Shown here in pieces: positions 43,323-52,253 of a stretch of DNA of 64,000 nt (its first letter is position 1; every line of letters begins with the position of its first letter). Both the position numbers and the translations under genes were made by a program. This DNA comes from an uncultured Oscillospiraceae bacterium (lineage in GTDB: Bacteria > Bacillota > Clostridia > Oscillospirales > Ruminococcaceae). Where the stretch lies: NCBI GenBank assembly GCA_934462925.1, contig CAKSIT010000001.1:62001-126000 (forward strand), written 5' to 3'. The notes beneath the pieces were generated by a model. The model was not told the origin of the DNA. It saw only the letters and a list, made by a program, of their open reading frames with translations, and did no database searches.

Positions 43323-45110
43323 TTATATCGCCGCGGTAGCCTTTTTGAGCCACTCGCGCTCGTTTTCGGGCAGCAGCCCCGAAATCTCCCTGTAAACGCG
43401 CTCGTGGTAGCTGTTGAGCAGCCCGCGCTCGCGCTCGGTGAGAAGCGCGGCGTCCACCGCGTCAAGGTCGAACGGGACGAGCGTGAGCGGCTCGAAGCAC
43501 AGGAAGCTGCCGAAGCGCGTGTTCTCGCGCTCCTTGCACAGCACAAGGTTCTCGTGCCGCACGCCGAACCTGCCCTCGACGTACACGCCCGGCTCGTCGG
43601 ACGTTACCATGCCCGCCTCGAGCGGCGCGCTCTGAACGCCGTCGGAAATGCGCCAGCTTATGCGCTGCGGGCCTTCGTGTACGTTGAGTATATGCCCCAC
43701 GCCGTGTCCCGTGCCGTGGTTGAAGTCAAGTCCTGCGCGCCAAAGCGGCTCGCGCGCGGCGTAGTCGAGGTTCGCGCCCCGCGCTCCCTTTGGGAACACG
43801 GCCGCCGCAAGCTCCAGATGTCCCGCAAGCACCAGCGTAAAGCACCGCTTCTCCTCGTCCGTAAGCTTGCCGAGCGCCACGGTCCGCGTGATGTCGGTCG
43901 TTCCCTCGCGGTAATGCCCGCCCGTGTCGCACAGCACAAGCCCGCGCGGCAGCAGCTGCGCGTTAGTCTGCTCGTTTGCGGAATAGTGGACTATAGCGCC
44001 GTGCGCCCCGTAGCCTATTATCGGCGCGAAGCTCTCGCCAAGGTAGCCGTCCTGCCCGCGCCTTAGCTCCTCGAGCTTCTGCGCGGCGCTGAGCTCCGTT
44101 ATGCCGCCGCCCGCCACGTTATGCTTTAGCCAGCAGATGAACCGCGTTACCGCAGCGCCGTCCTTTATGTGCGCGGCGCGCTCGCCGTTTATTTCGGCTT
44201 CGTTCTTGCGCGCTTTCATAAGCTGCACGGGGCTTTGCGCCTCGATAAGCCGGGCGTCCTGCGGCAGCGAGCGCGCCATGAGCGTATTCGCGCACGCGGG
44301 GTCTAGCAGCACGCGCCTGCCCGCAAGCCCCGTAAGCGCCGCGTAAAACCCGTTATACGGCAAAAGCTCCACGCCGTCCTTTGTAAGCGCTCCCCTTATT
44401 TCCGCGGAAAACGCGCTCTCCTGCGCGAAAAGCCGCGCGCCCTCGCCGTCGAGCAGCATATACGCCAGAAATACGGGGTTGTACGCAACGTCGCCGCCGC
44501 GCAGGTTTAGCGCCCACGCTATCTCGTCAAGCGCGGAAACCGCGAAAACGTCCGCGCCGAGCCGCGAAAGCTCCCCGCGCAGGCGTTTAAGCTTGCTTGC
44601 GCGGCTCTCCCCCGCATAGCGCGCGGAAAGCTCCCACACGGGGTTTGCGGAAAGCGGCGGGCGGCAGTCCCACGCTTCTCCCGCAATATCCTCGTCAAGG
44701 CGAAGCGCAGCGCCCTTTTTCGCGAGCGCTTTTTCTATAACGCGCGCTTCGCGCAGGGAGAGCGTTCTGCCGTCCGCGGCGGCGGTCTGCCCCTCGCAAA
44801 GCTCGTCCGCAAGGTACTCCGCAAGCTTAGGCACGTCCTTTTCGCCCTGCTTCATAAGCGCGATACCGCTGCCCGAAAGCTGGCGCTCAGCCTGCAGGAA
44901 GTAGCGCCCGTCCGTCCATAGCGCAGCGCCGCGGTCCGTTACAGCAAGCGTTCCCGCAGAGCCGTCGAATCCCGACAGGTACTCGCGCAGCTTGAAATGC
45001 TCCCCGACGTACTCCGAGCCGTGGAAGTCCTCTGTTGTTACTATTACCGCGTTTACGCCGTGCGCGCGCATTTTTTCGCGCAGCAGCGCAAGCTTCTGTG
45101 GCACAGTCAT
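43323..45110 (-). CDS. pepP: M24 metallopeptidase, Xaa-Pro aminopeptidase type
   Basis: A 595-residue cytoplasmic peptidase of the three-domain Xaa-Pro aminopeptidase type. Two creatinase-like N-terminal domains precede the pita-bread domain, whose metal ligands are visible: DTGGHYREGTTDITRT (two Asp), GTGHGVGH (His), TSDEPGVYVEG (Glu) and RHENLVL (Glu). It removes residues before proline. Start at 45110 (MTVPQKLALLREKM) after GAGAGG; longer in-frame codons overlap the ABC gene and are spurious. It lies 13 bases after the ABC gene. Confidence 0.9.
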   Translation of the reverse strand: MTVPQKLALLREKMRAHGVNAVIVTTEDFHGSEYVGEHFKLREYLSGFDGSAGTLAVTDRGAALWTDGRYFLQAERQLSGSGIALMKQGEKDVPKLAEYLADELCEGQTAAADGRTLSLREARVIEKALAKKGAALRLDEDIAGEAWDCRPPLSANPVWELSARYAGESRASKLKRLRGELSRLGADVFAVSALDEIAWALNLRGGDVAYNPVFLAYMLLDGEGARLFAQESAFSAEIRGALTKDGVELLPYNGFYAALTGLAGRRVLLDPACANTLMARSLPQDARLIEAQSPVQLMKARKNEAEINGERAAHIKDGAAVTRFICWLKHNVAGGGITELSAAQKLEELRRGQDGYLGESFAPIIGYGAHGAIVHYSANEQTNAQLLPRGLVLCDTGGHYREGTTDITRTVALGKLTDEEKRCFTLVLAGHLELAAAVFPKGARGANLDYAAREPLWRAGLDFNHGTGHGVGHILNVHEGPQRISWRISDGVQSAPLEAGMVTSDEPGVYVEGRFGVRHENLVLCKERENTRFGSFLCFEPLTLVPFDLDAVDAALLTERERGLLNSYHERVYREISGLLPENEREWLKKATAAI

Positions 45111-45123
45111 AGCGCCTCTCCTT

Positions 45124-46671
45124 TCATTCTTCGGCAAGCCGCCGCAGCCTGCAAAGCGGGGTGGTGTAAAAGTAGTTTTCCGTAAAGAACTCGTCCGCGG
45201 GCGCTTCGGACGTAACCTCGCCGCCGAAAAGCAGCCCGCAGCGGTCCGCGCAGCGCTCCGCAAAATCCACGTCGTGCGTTACGAACAGCACCGCGCAGCC
45301 GCGCTCCGCAAGCCGCTCCAGCTCCTGCGCGAAGCGCTCCTTTGCGGGGGCGTCCATGCCCTTTGTCGGCTCGTCGAGCAGCAGCGCGTCAGGATTCCCC
45401 GCAATTAGCCCGCAAAGCGCCAGCCGCTGCCGCTCCCCGCCCGAAAGGTCAGCGGGGTGTCGCCCGAAAAGCTCCTGCGAAAAGCCGCTTTCGCAAAGCA
45501 GCTCCCGCGCGCCCTTCTTTACGCCCAGCCGCTCGAGCGCCCCGAGCGCCGTGTCGCCGCTCAGCAGCTCCATAGGGTCTTGCGGCAGATACGCGAGCCT
45601 TGCGCCCTTCGCCGTTTTCGCCCGCCCGCCGAGCGGCTTTACAAGCCCCGCGAGCGCCTTTAGCAGCGTTGTCTTGCCGCTGCCGTTGCCGCCAAGCAGC
45701 GCGTAAATTTCCCCCCGCATAAGCGACAGGCTCGCGGAGCGCAGCGCGTCCGCGCCCTTGCCGTAGCTCACCCAAAGCTCCCTTGCGGACAACACGGGGG
45801 GTTCTCCCTTTACGCGCGCGCGGCGCTTTTTCTCTCGTAAGAGCGCCAGTCCCGCGCGGCATTCCGCGCTCTGCGCGCCCTCGCGTACCGTAAGCGGGGA
45901 AGCGCCCCTGCCGCCGCCCAGCCTGTAGAGTCTTGCCGCGGCGGGCAGCGCCTGCGACATCTCGCGTCCCTCGGGCAGCGCCCCTGCAAGCTCGCGCGGG
46001 GGACAGCTCGCTATAACGCGCCCGCGCTCCAGCACAACAACGCCGTCGGAAATGCACAGCAGCTCCTCAAGGCGGTGTTCTGTTATCACCACGGCTGTGC
46101 CAAACTCGCGGTTTAGCCGCGCCAGCGCGTCTATAAAGCTGCGCGCGGCTATCGGGTCTAGCTGCGAGGTAGGCTCGTCAAGCAGCAGCAGTTTTGGGTG
46201 GAGCGCCGCTGCCGCCGCAAGCGACACAAGCTGCTTCTCCCCGCCCGAAAGCCCCGCAGTTTCCCTGTCGAACAGCCGCTCCAGCCCGAAATACTCCGCG
46301 CACTCCGCAACGCGGCGGCGCAGCTCGTCGGGCGGCGTTCCCACGCTCTCCGCGCCGAACGCTATCTCGTGCCACACGCGGTCGGTCACCACCGAGGCCT
46401 CGGGGTCTTGCGCGACAAAGCCTATTTCTGCGGCAGCCCTGCGCGGGTCCAGCGCGGAAAGCTCCTCCCCGCAGAAAAGCACTTCACCCGAAAACGCCCC
46501 GCGCGGCATAAGGCAGGGCTTTAGCATATGCAGCAGCGTACTCTTGCCGCAGCCCGAAGCGCCGCATATCGTAACGAACGCGCCGCGCTCCACCGTGAGC
46601 GAAACGCCCTTTAGCGCGGCCTGCTGCGCCGACGGATACGTGAACGAAACGTCCCTTGCTTCAAGCAGCAT
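45124..46671 (-). CDS. Fused ECF-type ABC transporter ATPase (two domains)
   Basis: A 515-residue protein with two ABC ATPase domains, about residues 1-225 and 275-510. Domain 1: GASGCGKSTLLHM and LSGGEKQLVS. Domain 2: GGNGSGKTTLLKALAG and LSGGERQRLALCG. Walker B segments LLLLDEPTSQLDP and ALLLDEPTKGMDAP. This tandem form is typical of energy-coupling-factor uptake of vitamins or metals (YkoD-like). The EcfT permease and S subunit are not adjacent. The downstream M24 peptidase probably shares the transcript. Confidence 0.87.
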   Translation of the reverse strand: MLLEARDVSFTYPSAQQAALKGVSLTVERGAFVTICGASGCGKSTLLHMLKPCLMPRGAFSGEVLFCGEELSALDPRRAAAEIGFVAQDPEASVVTDRVWHEIAFGAESVGTPPDELRRRVAECAEYFGLERLFDRETAGLSGGEKQLVSLAAAAALHPKLLLLDEPTSQLDPIAARSFIDALARLNREFGTAVVITEHRLEELLCISDGVVVLERGRVIASCPPRELAGALPEGREMSQALPAAARLYRLGGGRGASPLTVREGAQSAECRAGLALLREKKRRARVKGEPPVLSARELWVSYGKGADALRSASLSLMRGEIYALLGGNGSGKTTLLKALAGLVKPLGGRAKTAKGARLAYLPQDPMELLSGDTALGALERLGVKKGARELLCESGFSQELFGRHPADLSGGERQRLALCGLIAGNPDALLLDEPTKGMDAPAKERFAQELERLAERGCAVLFVTHDVDFAERCADRCGLLFGGEVTSEAPADEFFTENYFYTTPLCRLRRLAEE

Positions 46672-46710
46672 AACACCCCTCCTCGCCTTTAATTATCCCC
46701 GCCATAGCGC

Positions 46711-46744
46711 GAAAAACACCCACCCTGCCGCGTGACAGGGTGGG
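46711..46744 (-). terminator. Terminator of the GHKL ATPase gene
   Basis: CCCACCCTG pairs with CAGGGTGGG (46719-46744) and is followed on the minus strand by TGTTTTT. It separates the GHKL-helicase module from the ABC gene. Confidence 0.85.
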
Positions 46745-46792
46745 CAAGCTAGCGCCGCAAATCTGCAATGCAATTTATGCGGCGCGTTATTC

Positions 46793-49700
46793 TCATTCGC
46801 TCTTGGGCAGCGACTTTGCGTTGTCCTCAAACCACTTTGCAGCCATCATGGGGGTAAGCACTATGTCAAGTACTTCCTCCGCGCCGTCGTAAACGTTCTC
46901 GTTGTTCGACGAAGCGCCCTCGCCGACAGCCTCGCAGATGTCGTAGGTCATCTGTGCATGGTACTTTATGCGGCAGTACAGGAACTCGGGCGGTATGTAG
47001 TCGATGGAAGCCATCTCCTCAAGCCACAGGAACGGATTCATGCCGCCTATGCTTATATCGTCGATTATCCAGCCGCCCGCCGCGTACGCGTCGTTGGAGC
47101 AAAGGTAAAGCGCAAAGCTGAATTTCTGCTCCTTTTCGCCGTTGAGCATTCCTATAGAGAAGCTCTTTACGACGAAGCTGTTGATAACGCCCGTTTCGTA
47201 GCCGCAGCACGGGCAAACGCCGCCGTAGCCGTAAAGCTTTGCGTTTATGTCGCGCGCGAAGTAATTCTTGTAAACTCGCGGGTCTTTAATGCCCGCAATG
47301 CGCTTTACCTCGCCCGTTAAGAACTCGAACTCCTTGCGGCGTATCGTAGGCACGGGTTTGTAGTAGTAGGGTATCTGGTCGAGAAGCACCACGTTCGGTT
47401 CTTCCGTGCTTGAATAGAGCGCGCGCAGCAGCCCCTTGTCCGCGCCGGTCAGGATAAACTCCACAAAGCCCGCGAACTTGGGCTTGGGCAGCCCCTCGCG
47501 CAGAACCACGTAGCGCTGCGTTTTCGCCTTGTCCGCGTCCGCAATGGGCGCGGTTATGTCGATTATCTTTATTATCTTGCCGTTTTCGCCGAGCAGCGCT
47601 ATCTTGTCAAGCCCGAGGTCGCACACATAGATAGCGGAGAGCGCCTTTTCAACATCCGCCGCCGTGCCGAGCGCGGGTATAGCCGCCGTAAGCTCCTCGG
47701 GGTCGAAGCTGTAACGCGCCGCAGCGTACGGGAAGTCGAACACCCTGTTGTTGAACATTCCCGCTTCAATAAGCGCGTAAACGTCGCCGACTATCTCGAG
47801 CAGGTCCGCGTTCGTGATGTTCGAGGGTATCATGAACTGCTTGCCGTAAGCGCTGAAGCGGTAGCGCTTGTTGATGTCGAGCGCGAGCGTTACCTCGCCG
47901 CCCTGACTCTTTATCTCGCGCAGGAACTCCATTACGTCCTTGCCGTTGGTAAAGGAGTTTACCATGAGCGTTACCACCTGATTGTATATCTGGTGGTTCT
48001 CAAAGCGCATTTCGTGCGCGGAAAGCACGTCGTACGCCTTTTTCATGTTGCCTATGTTTATCTTGGATATCTCGAACTGAATCTCCGTGCTGCCGCAGGT
48101 GAATATAAGGTTAAAGTACCTCATGCCTATGCGGTAGGATTCGCCGAACATCTCGTCTATTACCGAGAACGCCTCTGCAAGCGCGTTTTCGTCCGCAACG
48201 CCGCCGTTTACAACGCAGCTGTTGAGCTTAAGGCTTATAATGCTTCTGAAGCCGTTCGACAGGTCGTAGTCCTTTATCCTGCCGTCCGACGACATAAGGA
48301 ACACCCCGCCGTTCCGGTGGAACGCGTAAAGGAACTCGCTGCCCTTTTCGTCAGTACCCGGCACAGCCCAGTTGTACTTTGCCATGAGAACGTGGTCGTC
48401 GTCCTTGCCGTACCACTTCTCCATCTGCTCAACGTCGCTTACAAGAGCCTGCGCGGCGCTGCCGTCCTCATGCTCCTCTTTGGTGACCTCCGCGCGCTCG
48501 GTAAAGAAGCCGTTCTCCTTTAGCTTGTTGAACAGTACGGTGTCCTCGCTGTTGGGGAAGTGTACGTGGATATTGTCGCAGAACTTCTCCTTAAGGCCGC
48601 TTACAATAGTGCTTGTGCTTACGTAGTTGAAAAAGAACTCGAACACGTACTGCCTCGGGCGCAGCATATAGCGCTCGGGGTTGTCGGGGCGCTGCGCAAG
48701 CTCCAGCACGAACAGCCTGCTGTATTCCTCCACAACCGACAGAATGCCCTCCTCGATAGAGCGGGACACTTCTTCAAGCGCGTCGTGGCGAATGCCCGCG
48801 CGGTTGTTGGTAATAAAGCTGTTCGGCACGCTCACAAAGAACGCCGAAAGCTGCTCGTCAATAAACTTCTGGCTGTTTGCGCGCACAAGTCCGGTAAGCT
48901 CAAACGTGGAGAAGTAGTTGTACTTTGATGTGAGAACGCGCCCTACCTCGCGCTTTGCGCCCGAAAACGCAAACGGGATAAGGTACACGAAGCCCTCGCG
49001 CTCCGCGTGGATAAAGTCCGCAACGCTCTTGCCGTTTTCAAGGAAGCGAACCTTGGGGATATCGTTTTCGTCCCTGCGGTACTGCTGTATTCTGTAAACC
49101 ACCTCGGGCTTGCCGTAGTTTATAACGGCAATGTTGAACGTTCTGCCGTAAGCCTCCTGCTCGTCCGTGGACTTAAGGTGCTTCTTTCTGATAAACGCGA
49201 AGCACAGGTCAACCATGTTTATGTAGCTGCCCTTTTCGCTCGTGAGCGTTGCAAGGTTCTTATGCAGCGCCTGCTGCTCGTCCTGCGGCAGCGAGAACAC
49301 TATCTCGGTGTGCTTGTGCTGCGGCGCGGTGAGGTCAAGCTCCTGCACGACAAGCGTGCCGTCCTTGTTTACAACGCGCAGCTTGTAGCTGTTAGAGCGC
49401 ATTTCAAACCATGTTACGTTCGCGAAAACGCTCTTAGCGCCAAGACCGAAGCGGCCCTCGCGCTCCTTGTTGCCGTCGTTTCTGCCCACGGACAGGTAGT
49501 AGAACACCTGGTCGAGCTTGAAGCCCGTTTCATTGTAGGTGAGCTTTACCTTGCCCTCGTCGAGGAACTCCACCATTATCTTGATGTCGTTCTCGTCGTA
49601 GTCGCACCCGAAGATGTTCTGAAACAGCTCGCGTATGATAGACTCGCGGGGATAATCGTTCATCATTCCCGTTACGTTTATCGCGCCTCTGCCGGCATAC

Positions 49701-49864
49701 ATATTGTTGAAATAATCCTTGAAGGGTTCGCTGCCTATCTGCCCGGATTTCAGCTTAAGCTGTATATCCTGAAGAACGGCAGCCATACCGTCCTTATCCT
49801 TGGCTGTGTGGCGCTCAAAAAAGTCGCCAAGCAGCTTTTCAACGGTTTCATAGCCCTCGCTCAT
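46793..49864 (-). CDS. Large GHKL (sacsin/HSP90-like) ATPase protein
   Basis: A 1023-residue cytoplasmic protein. Residues ~75-150 carry a GHKL ATP-binding site: IIRELFQN (Glu79 and Asn83, the N-box), YNETGF (111-115, the variant with no DxG that sacsin-like members have as HNG..F) and EGRFGLGAKSVF (136-147, the lid glycine box). The middle is long and without motifs I can name; a CPCCG knuckle lies at ~884-888. I found no signal, helix or nuclease motif. Start at 49864; an in-frame ATG at 49912 is in the intergenic leader. It follows the helicase gene after 92 bases on the same strand, and the pair forms a unit. Function unknown. Confidence 0.75.
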   Translation of the reverse strand: MSEGYETVEKLLGDFFERHTAKDKDGMAAVLQDIQLKLKSGQIGSEPFKDYFNNMYAGRGAINVTGMMNDYPRESIIRELFQNIFGCDYDENDIKIMVEFLDEGKVKLTYNETGFKLDQVFYYLSVGRNDGNKEREGRFGLGAKSVFANVTWFEMRSNSYKLRVVNKDGTLVVQELDLTAPQHKHTEIVFSLPQDEQQALHKNLATLTSEKGSYINMVDLCFAFIRKKHLKSTDEQEAYGRTFNIAVINYGKPEVVYRIQQYRRDENDIPKVRFLENGKSVADFIHAEREGFVYLIPFAFSGAKREVGRVLTSKYNYFSTFELTGLVRANSQKFIDEQLSAFFVSVPNSFITNNRAGIRHDALEEVSRSIEEGILSVVEEYSRLFVLELAQRPDNPERYMLRPRQYVFEFFFNYVSTSTIVSGLKEKFCDNIHVHFPNSEDTVLFNKLKENGFFTERAEVTKEEHEDGSAAQALVSDVEQMEKWYGKDDDHVLMAKYNWAVPGTDEKGSEFLYAFHRNGGVFLMSSDGRIKDYDLSNGFRSIISLKLNSCVVNGGVADENALAEAFSVIDEMFGESYRIGMRYFNLIFTCGSTEIQFEISKINIGNMKKAYDVLSAHEMRFENHQIYNQVVTLMVNSFTNGKDVMEFLREIKSQGGEVTLALDINKRYRFSAYGKQFMIPSNITNADLLEIVGDVYALIEAGMFNNRVFDFPYAAARYSFDPEELTAAIPALGTAADVEKALSAIYVCDLGLDKIALLGENGKIIKIIDITAPIADADKAKTQRYVVLREGLPKPKFAGFVEFILTGADKGLLRALYSSTEEPNVVLLDQIPYYYKPVPTIRRKEFEFLTGEVKRIAGIKDPRVYKNYFARDINAKLYGYGGVCPCCGYETGVINSFVVKSFSIGMLNGEKEQKFSFALYLCSNDAYAAGGWIIDDISIGGMNPFLWLEEMASIDYIPPEFLYCRIKYHAQMTYDICEAVGEGASSNNENVYDGAEEVLDIVLTPMMAAKWFEDNAKSLPKSE

Positions 49865-49956
49865 AATTACGCCCCGTTTCTCCGCGCTCTCATATTTATG
49901 CGAAAGCCGCACGCCCCGCGCGGTGGGGGGCGGCCTGTTATCCCCTTTGCGGGGCG

Positions 49957-51894
49957 TTAAATGCCGTCGTTATATATCTTTATAAACTCCCTGAACGAGC
50001 GCTGCGAGTCCTGCTCGCGCACCCTGTAGCGCCATATGCCGTACAGCACAGGGTACTGTATGCAGTCTGCAAGCGCCGAAAGCTCCTGCTTTATATGCAG
50101 GTGGTACGCCTCGCCCTTGTGCAGCTCGTCTATCCTCTGCTTTGCCGCCGCAAGCCCCTTTACAGCCTCCGAAGCGAACGGCTGCGACAGCCACCCGTCG
50201 CCCTCGAAGCTCTTTGCAAGGCGCGAAAGCTCGCTTTCGGTAAGGGCGGTTATCTTATCGCCGTCGAGATAGCACAGCCCGTGCGCCGCCTGCGCTGCGG
50301 CGTCTATCTCCTGCGCAGACTGCCCGCGGCTTATTCCGAACGCCGCGCAAAGCCCGTTCAGCAGCTTCTCCGCGAACTCTGCGAGCTGCCTGCCCGTGTT
50401 GATGTTTTCAGCGCCCAGCAGCACGTAGTCCGCCTTGAACTTCTTTATGTAGTCGAAGCAGTTGTCCACCTCGTTCGCGTAGCCTATGGCGTACTCAAGG
50501 TCGGCAACGGCGTTGTTCAGGCACTCGCCCTTAAGCGGGATATCAAGCAGCATATTCCTCGTGGGCAGCTCCCCGCAGAACGCCGTGGGCAGCGTGTTGA
50601 ACAGCACCCTGTCCAGCATACGCGAGTCGAACAGCTTATTCTTGTCGCGGAAGATGATGAAGCGCTTGTCTCCGCTTCCGTGGCGCGTCATGCGCCTTTC
50701 AAGCATAGCCGCGCACGCGGGCAGCTCGTAATTTATTATCGTGTTTATCCTGTCGAAGCCCTCGCCGACAGCGCCGAGCGCGTCTATGCCGATTATGAAC
50801 TTCGGGTATTCCGCGCTGTCGTCAACGCGCAGCTTGCGCAGTATGTCCTCCGCGCGGAAAATCTCGCCGCGCGCGGTATGTACCGCGTTCTCGCCGTAAA
50901 GGCAGGCAAGGGTCTTTCGCAGGTAGTCCGCGGTGGACTTTTCGCACACGTATATCATAGCGCGGCCGTCCTTGTCCGCAGCAACGCCCTCCGCTATCTT
51001 TATGAACGCGTCCAGCTTCTTGTCGAACCCGCGCAGGTCCTCGACCTCCGAGCGGGTGTAGCTGTTCTTTTCGTATATTTTCCGCAGCTCGTCCGCGTCG
51101 TATTCCTCAAAAATATTGCCGCCGTAACGGTAAGCGGGTATGCCCGTGCGCAAATCAACGCGCCTGCGCATTCCCTTAAGCAGCGCCTCGTCGAACGCGT
51201 ACTCGCAGAACTCAACGCCGCGCGCCGCGCCCGAAAGCGCGCTCTCGCCGTAGTAGCGCATTACGGGCGAATCCCCGTCGAACAGCGACGTGTTCACGCT
51301 GAAAAGCATTTCGTCCGCCTGCGCCGCAAGCGAAGCGTCGTCCATAACGGACTTTATGAGCGAAGAAAGCGCTGCTGCGTCCGCTTCCGTCTTCTGCGGG
51401 AACTGCGTTATCACAAGCAGCTTCTCGCTTTTCCACGGTATGTTCTTCCGGTAAGCCGCGTAGTCGGGGACGTCGGTGTTCTGCTCCTCGTCGATTATAA
51501 TGCAGTCCCACACGTGCTGCGCGCCTACCTTGCCCTTAAGCACGTTCTGCCCCATGAGCGCGTCGCGCGACATAAGGAAAAGGTTCGGGCAGCTCTCGCT
51601 GAAGAACGCCAGCGCGTTCGGCGCGCCCGTTATCACCTTGAAATCCGCGCCAAGTCCCGTAAGCAGTATCCTGTACCAGCCGTAAAGCAGCCTGTCGGAC
51701 GTTATGAGCAGAATGCTCGGGTTGTCCTTTTCCTGCAGAACGTCGTAAATGCAAAGTCCCGTTTTGGTGAGCTTCTCCGAGCCGAACTCTCCGCAGTTCA
51801 CCGCAAAGCCGAACTTGCGCAGCTTTTCAGCCGCCGCAACGTTCGCCGCGGACAGCTCCATTCCGCCAAGGGGTATCCATTTGATATCGCTCAA
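49957..51894 (-). CDS. Snf2/DEAD-like helicase with altered Walker A
   Basis: A 645-residue superfamily-2-like protein. A Walker-A-like GSEKLTKT (38-45) has Thr where Gly is expected before KT. Motif Ia-like SILLITSDRLLYGWYRILL follows, then IIIDEEQNTD (Walker B, DEEQ at 135-138). The second RecA-like half has MIYVCEKSTADYLRKTL, GAVGEGFDRINTIINYELP (motif V) and RRMTRHGSGDKRF (motif VI, Arg residues kept). The order matches the Snf2/RapA branch. The C-terminal ~200 residues are unassigned. TTG start with GGAGG nine bases upstream. It is the first gene of the unit with the GHKL ATPase. Confidence 0.72.
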   Translation of the reverse strand: MSDIKWIPLGGMELSAANVAAAEKLRKFGFAVNCGEFGSEKLTKTGLCIYDVLQEKDNPSILLITSDRLLYGWYRILLTGLGADFKVITGAPNALAFFSESCPNLFLMSRDALMGQNVLKGKVGAQHVWDCIIIDEEQNTDVPDYAAYRKNIPWKSEKLLVITQFPQKTEADAAALSSLIKSVMDDASLAAQADEMLFSVNTSLFDGDSPVMRYYGESALSGAARGVEFCEYAFDEALLKGMRRRVDLRTGIPAYRYGGNIFEEYDADELRKIYEKNSYTRSEVEDLRGFDKKLDAFIKIAEGVAADKDGRAMIYVCEKSTADYLRKTLACLYGENAVHTARGEIFRAEDILRKLRVDDSAEYPKFIIGIDALGAVGEGFDRINTIINYELPACAAMLERRMTRHGSGDKRFIIFRDKNKLFDSRMLDRVLFNTLPTAFCGELPTRNMLLDIPLKGECLNNAVADLEYAIGYANEVDNCFDYIKKFKADYVLLGAENINTGRQLAEFAEKLLNGLCAAFGISRGQSAQEIDAAAQAAHGLCYLDGDKITALTESELSRLAKSFEGDGWLSQPFASEAVKGLAAAKQRIDELHKGEAYHLHIKQELSALADCIQYPVLYGIWRYRVREQDSQRSFREFIKIYNDGI

Positions 51895-51968
51895 TTTGTC
51901 GCACCTCCACTATATAAAGGGCATTAAGCCCGCCCTGCGCCGCAGGGGAAAATACGATGAACAGCTCT

Positions 51969-52005
51969 GAAAAACCGCGAAATAAAGCATATATGCGGTT
52001 TTTTT
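51969..52005 (-). promoter_or_regulatory. Terminator-like hairpin in the helicase leader
   Basis: AAAAACCGC (51970-51978) and GCGGTTTTTTT (51995-52005) form a nine-pair stem with T's on both strands. It lies between the promoter and the helicase start, so it may attenuate the module. It may equally block readthrough from the plus side. Confidence 0.6.
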
Positions 52006-52033
52006 AACAGATTAGATTATAGTCCACGTTATC

Positions 52034-52062
52034 ATTATACAACATAATCGCAATTATTACAA
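52034..52062 (-). promoter_or_regulatory. Promoter of the helicase-GHKL module
   Basis: TTGTAA (52057-52062), 17-base spacer, TATAAT (52034-52039) on the minus strand, 140 bases before the TTG start. Confidence 0.75.
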
Positions 52063-52144
52063 GTGTATCGACTGTTTCAAACGCATAGAAATCAACGGGG
52101 GCATTTTTGGTGATTTTGCACAAATAAAAACTGAAAATAAGCCC

Positions 52145-52173
52145 TTTACTTTTTCAGCGCAAAATGATACAAT
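52145..52173 (+). promoter_or_regulatory. Promoter of the fucA-rhaB unit
   Basis: TTTACT (52145-52150), 17-base spacer, TACAAT (52168-52173), 80 bases before fucA. It diverges from the helicase promoter. Confidence 0.72.
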
Positions 52174-52253
52174 GGATATTGAAATATGTAGCGTATAACG
52201 CTCCGTACGGGCGCATATTACGCACGCAATATAACGGAAGGAAAACAATAACC

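Noticed and set aside
46793..51894. Claim that the GHKL-helicase pair lies in a defence island
   Set aside because: Neighbours are transport and sugar genes; no integrase, restriction or toxin genes are seen.
50095..51927. 610-codon open frame opposite the helicase gene
   Set aside because: No recognisable domain and antisense-like amino acid bias. The minus-strand frame has helicase motifs in correct order.
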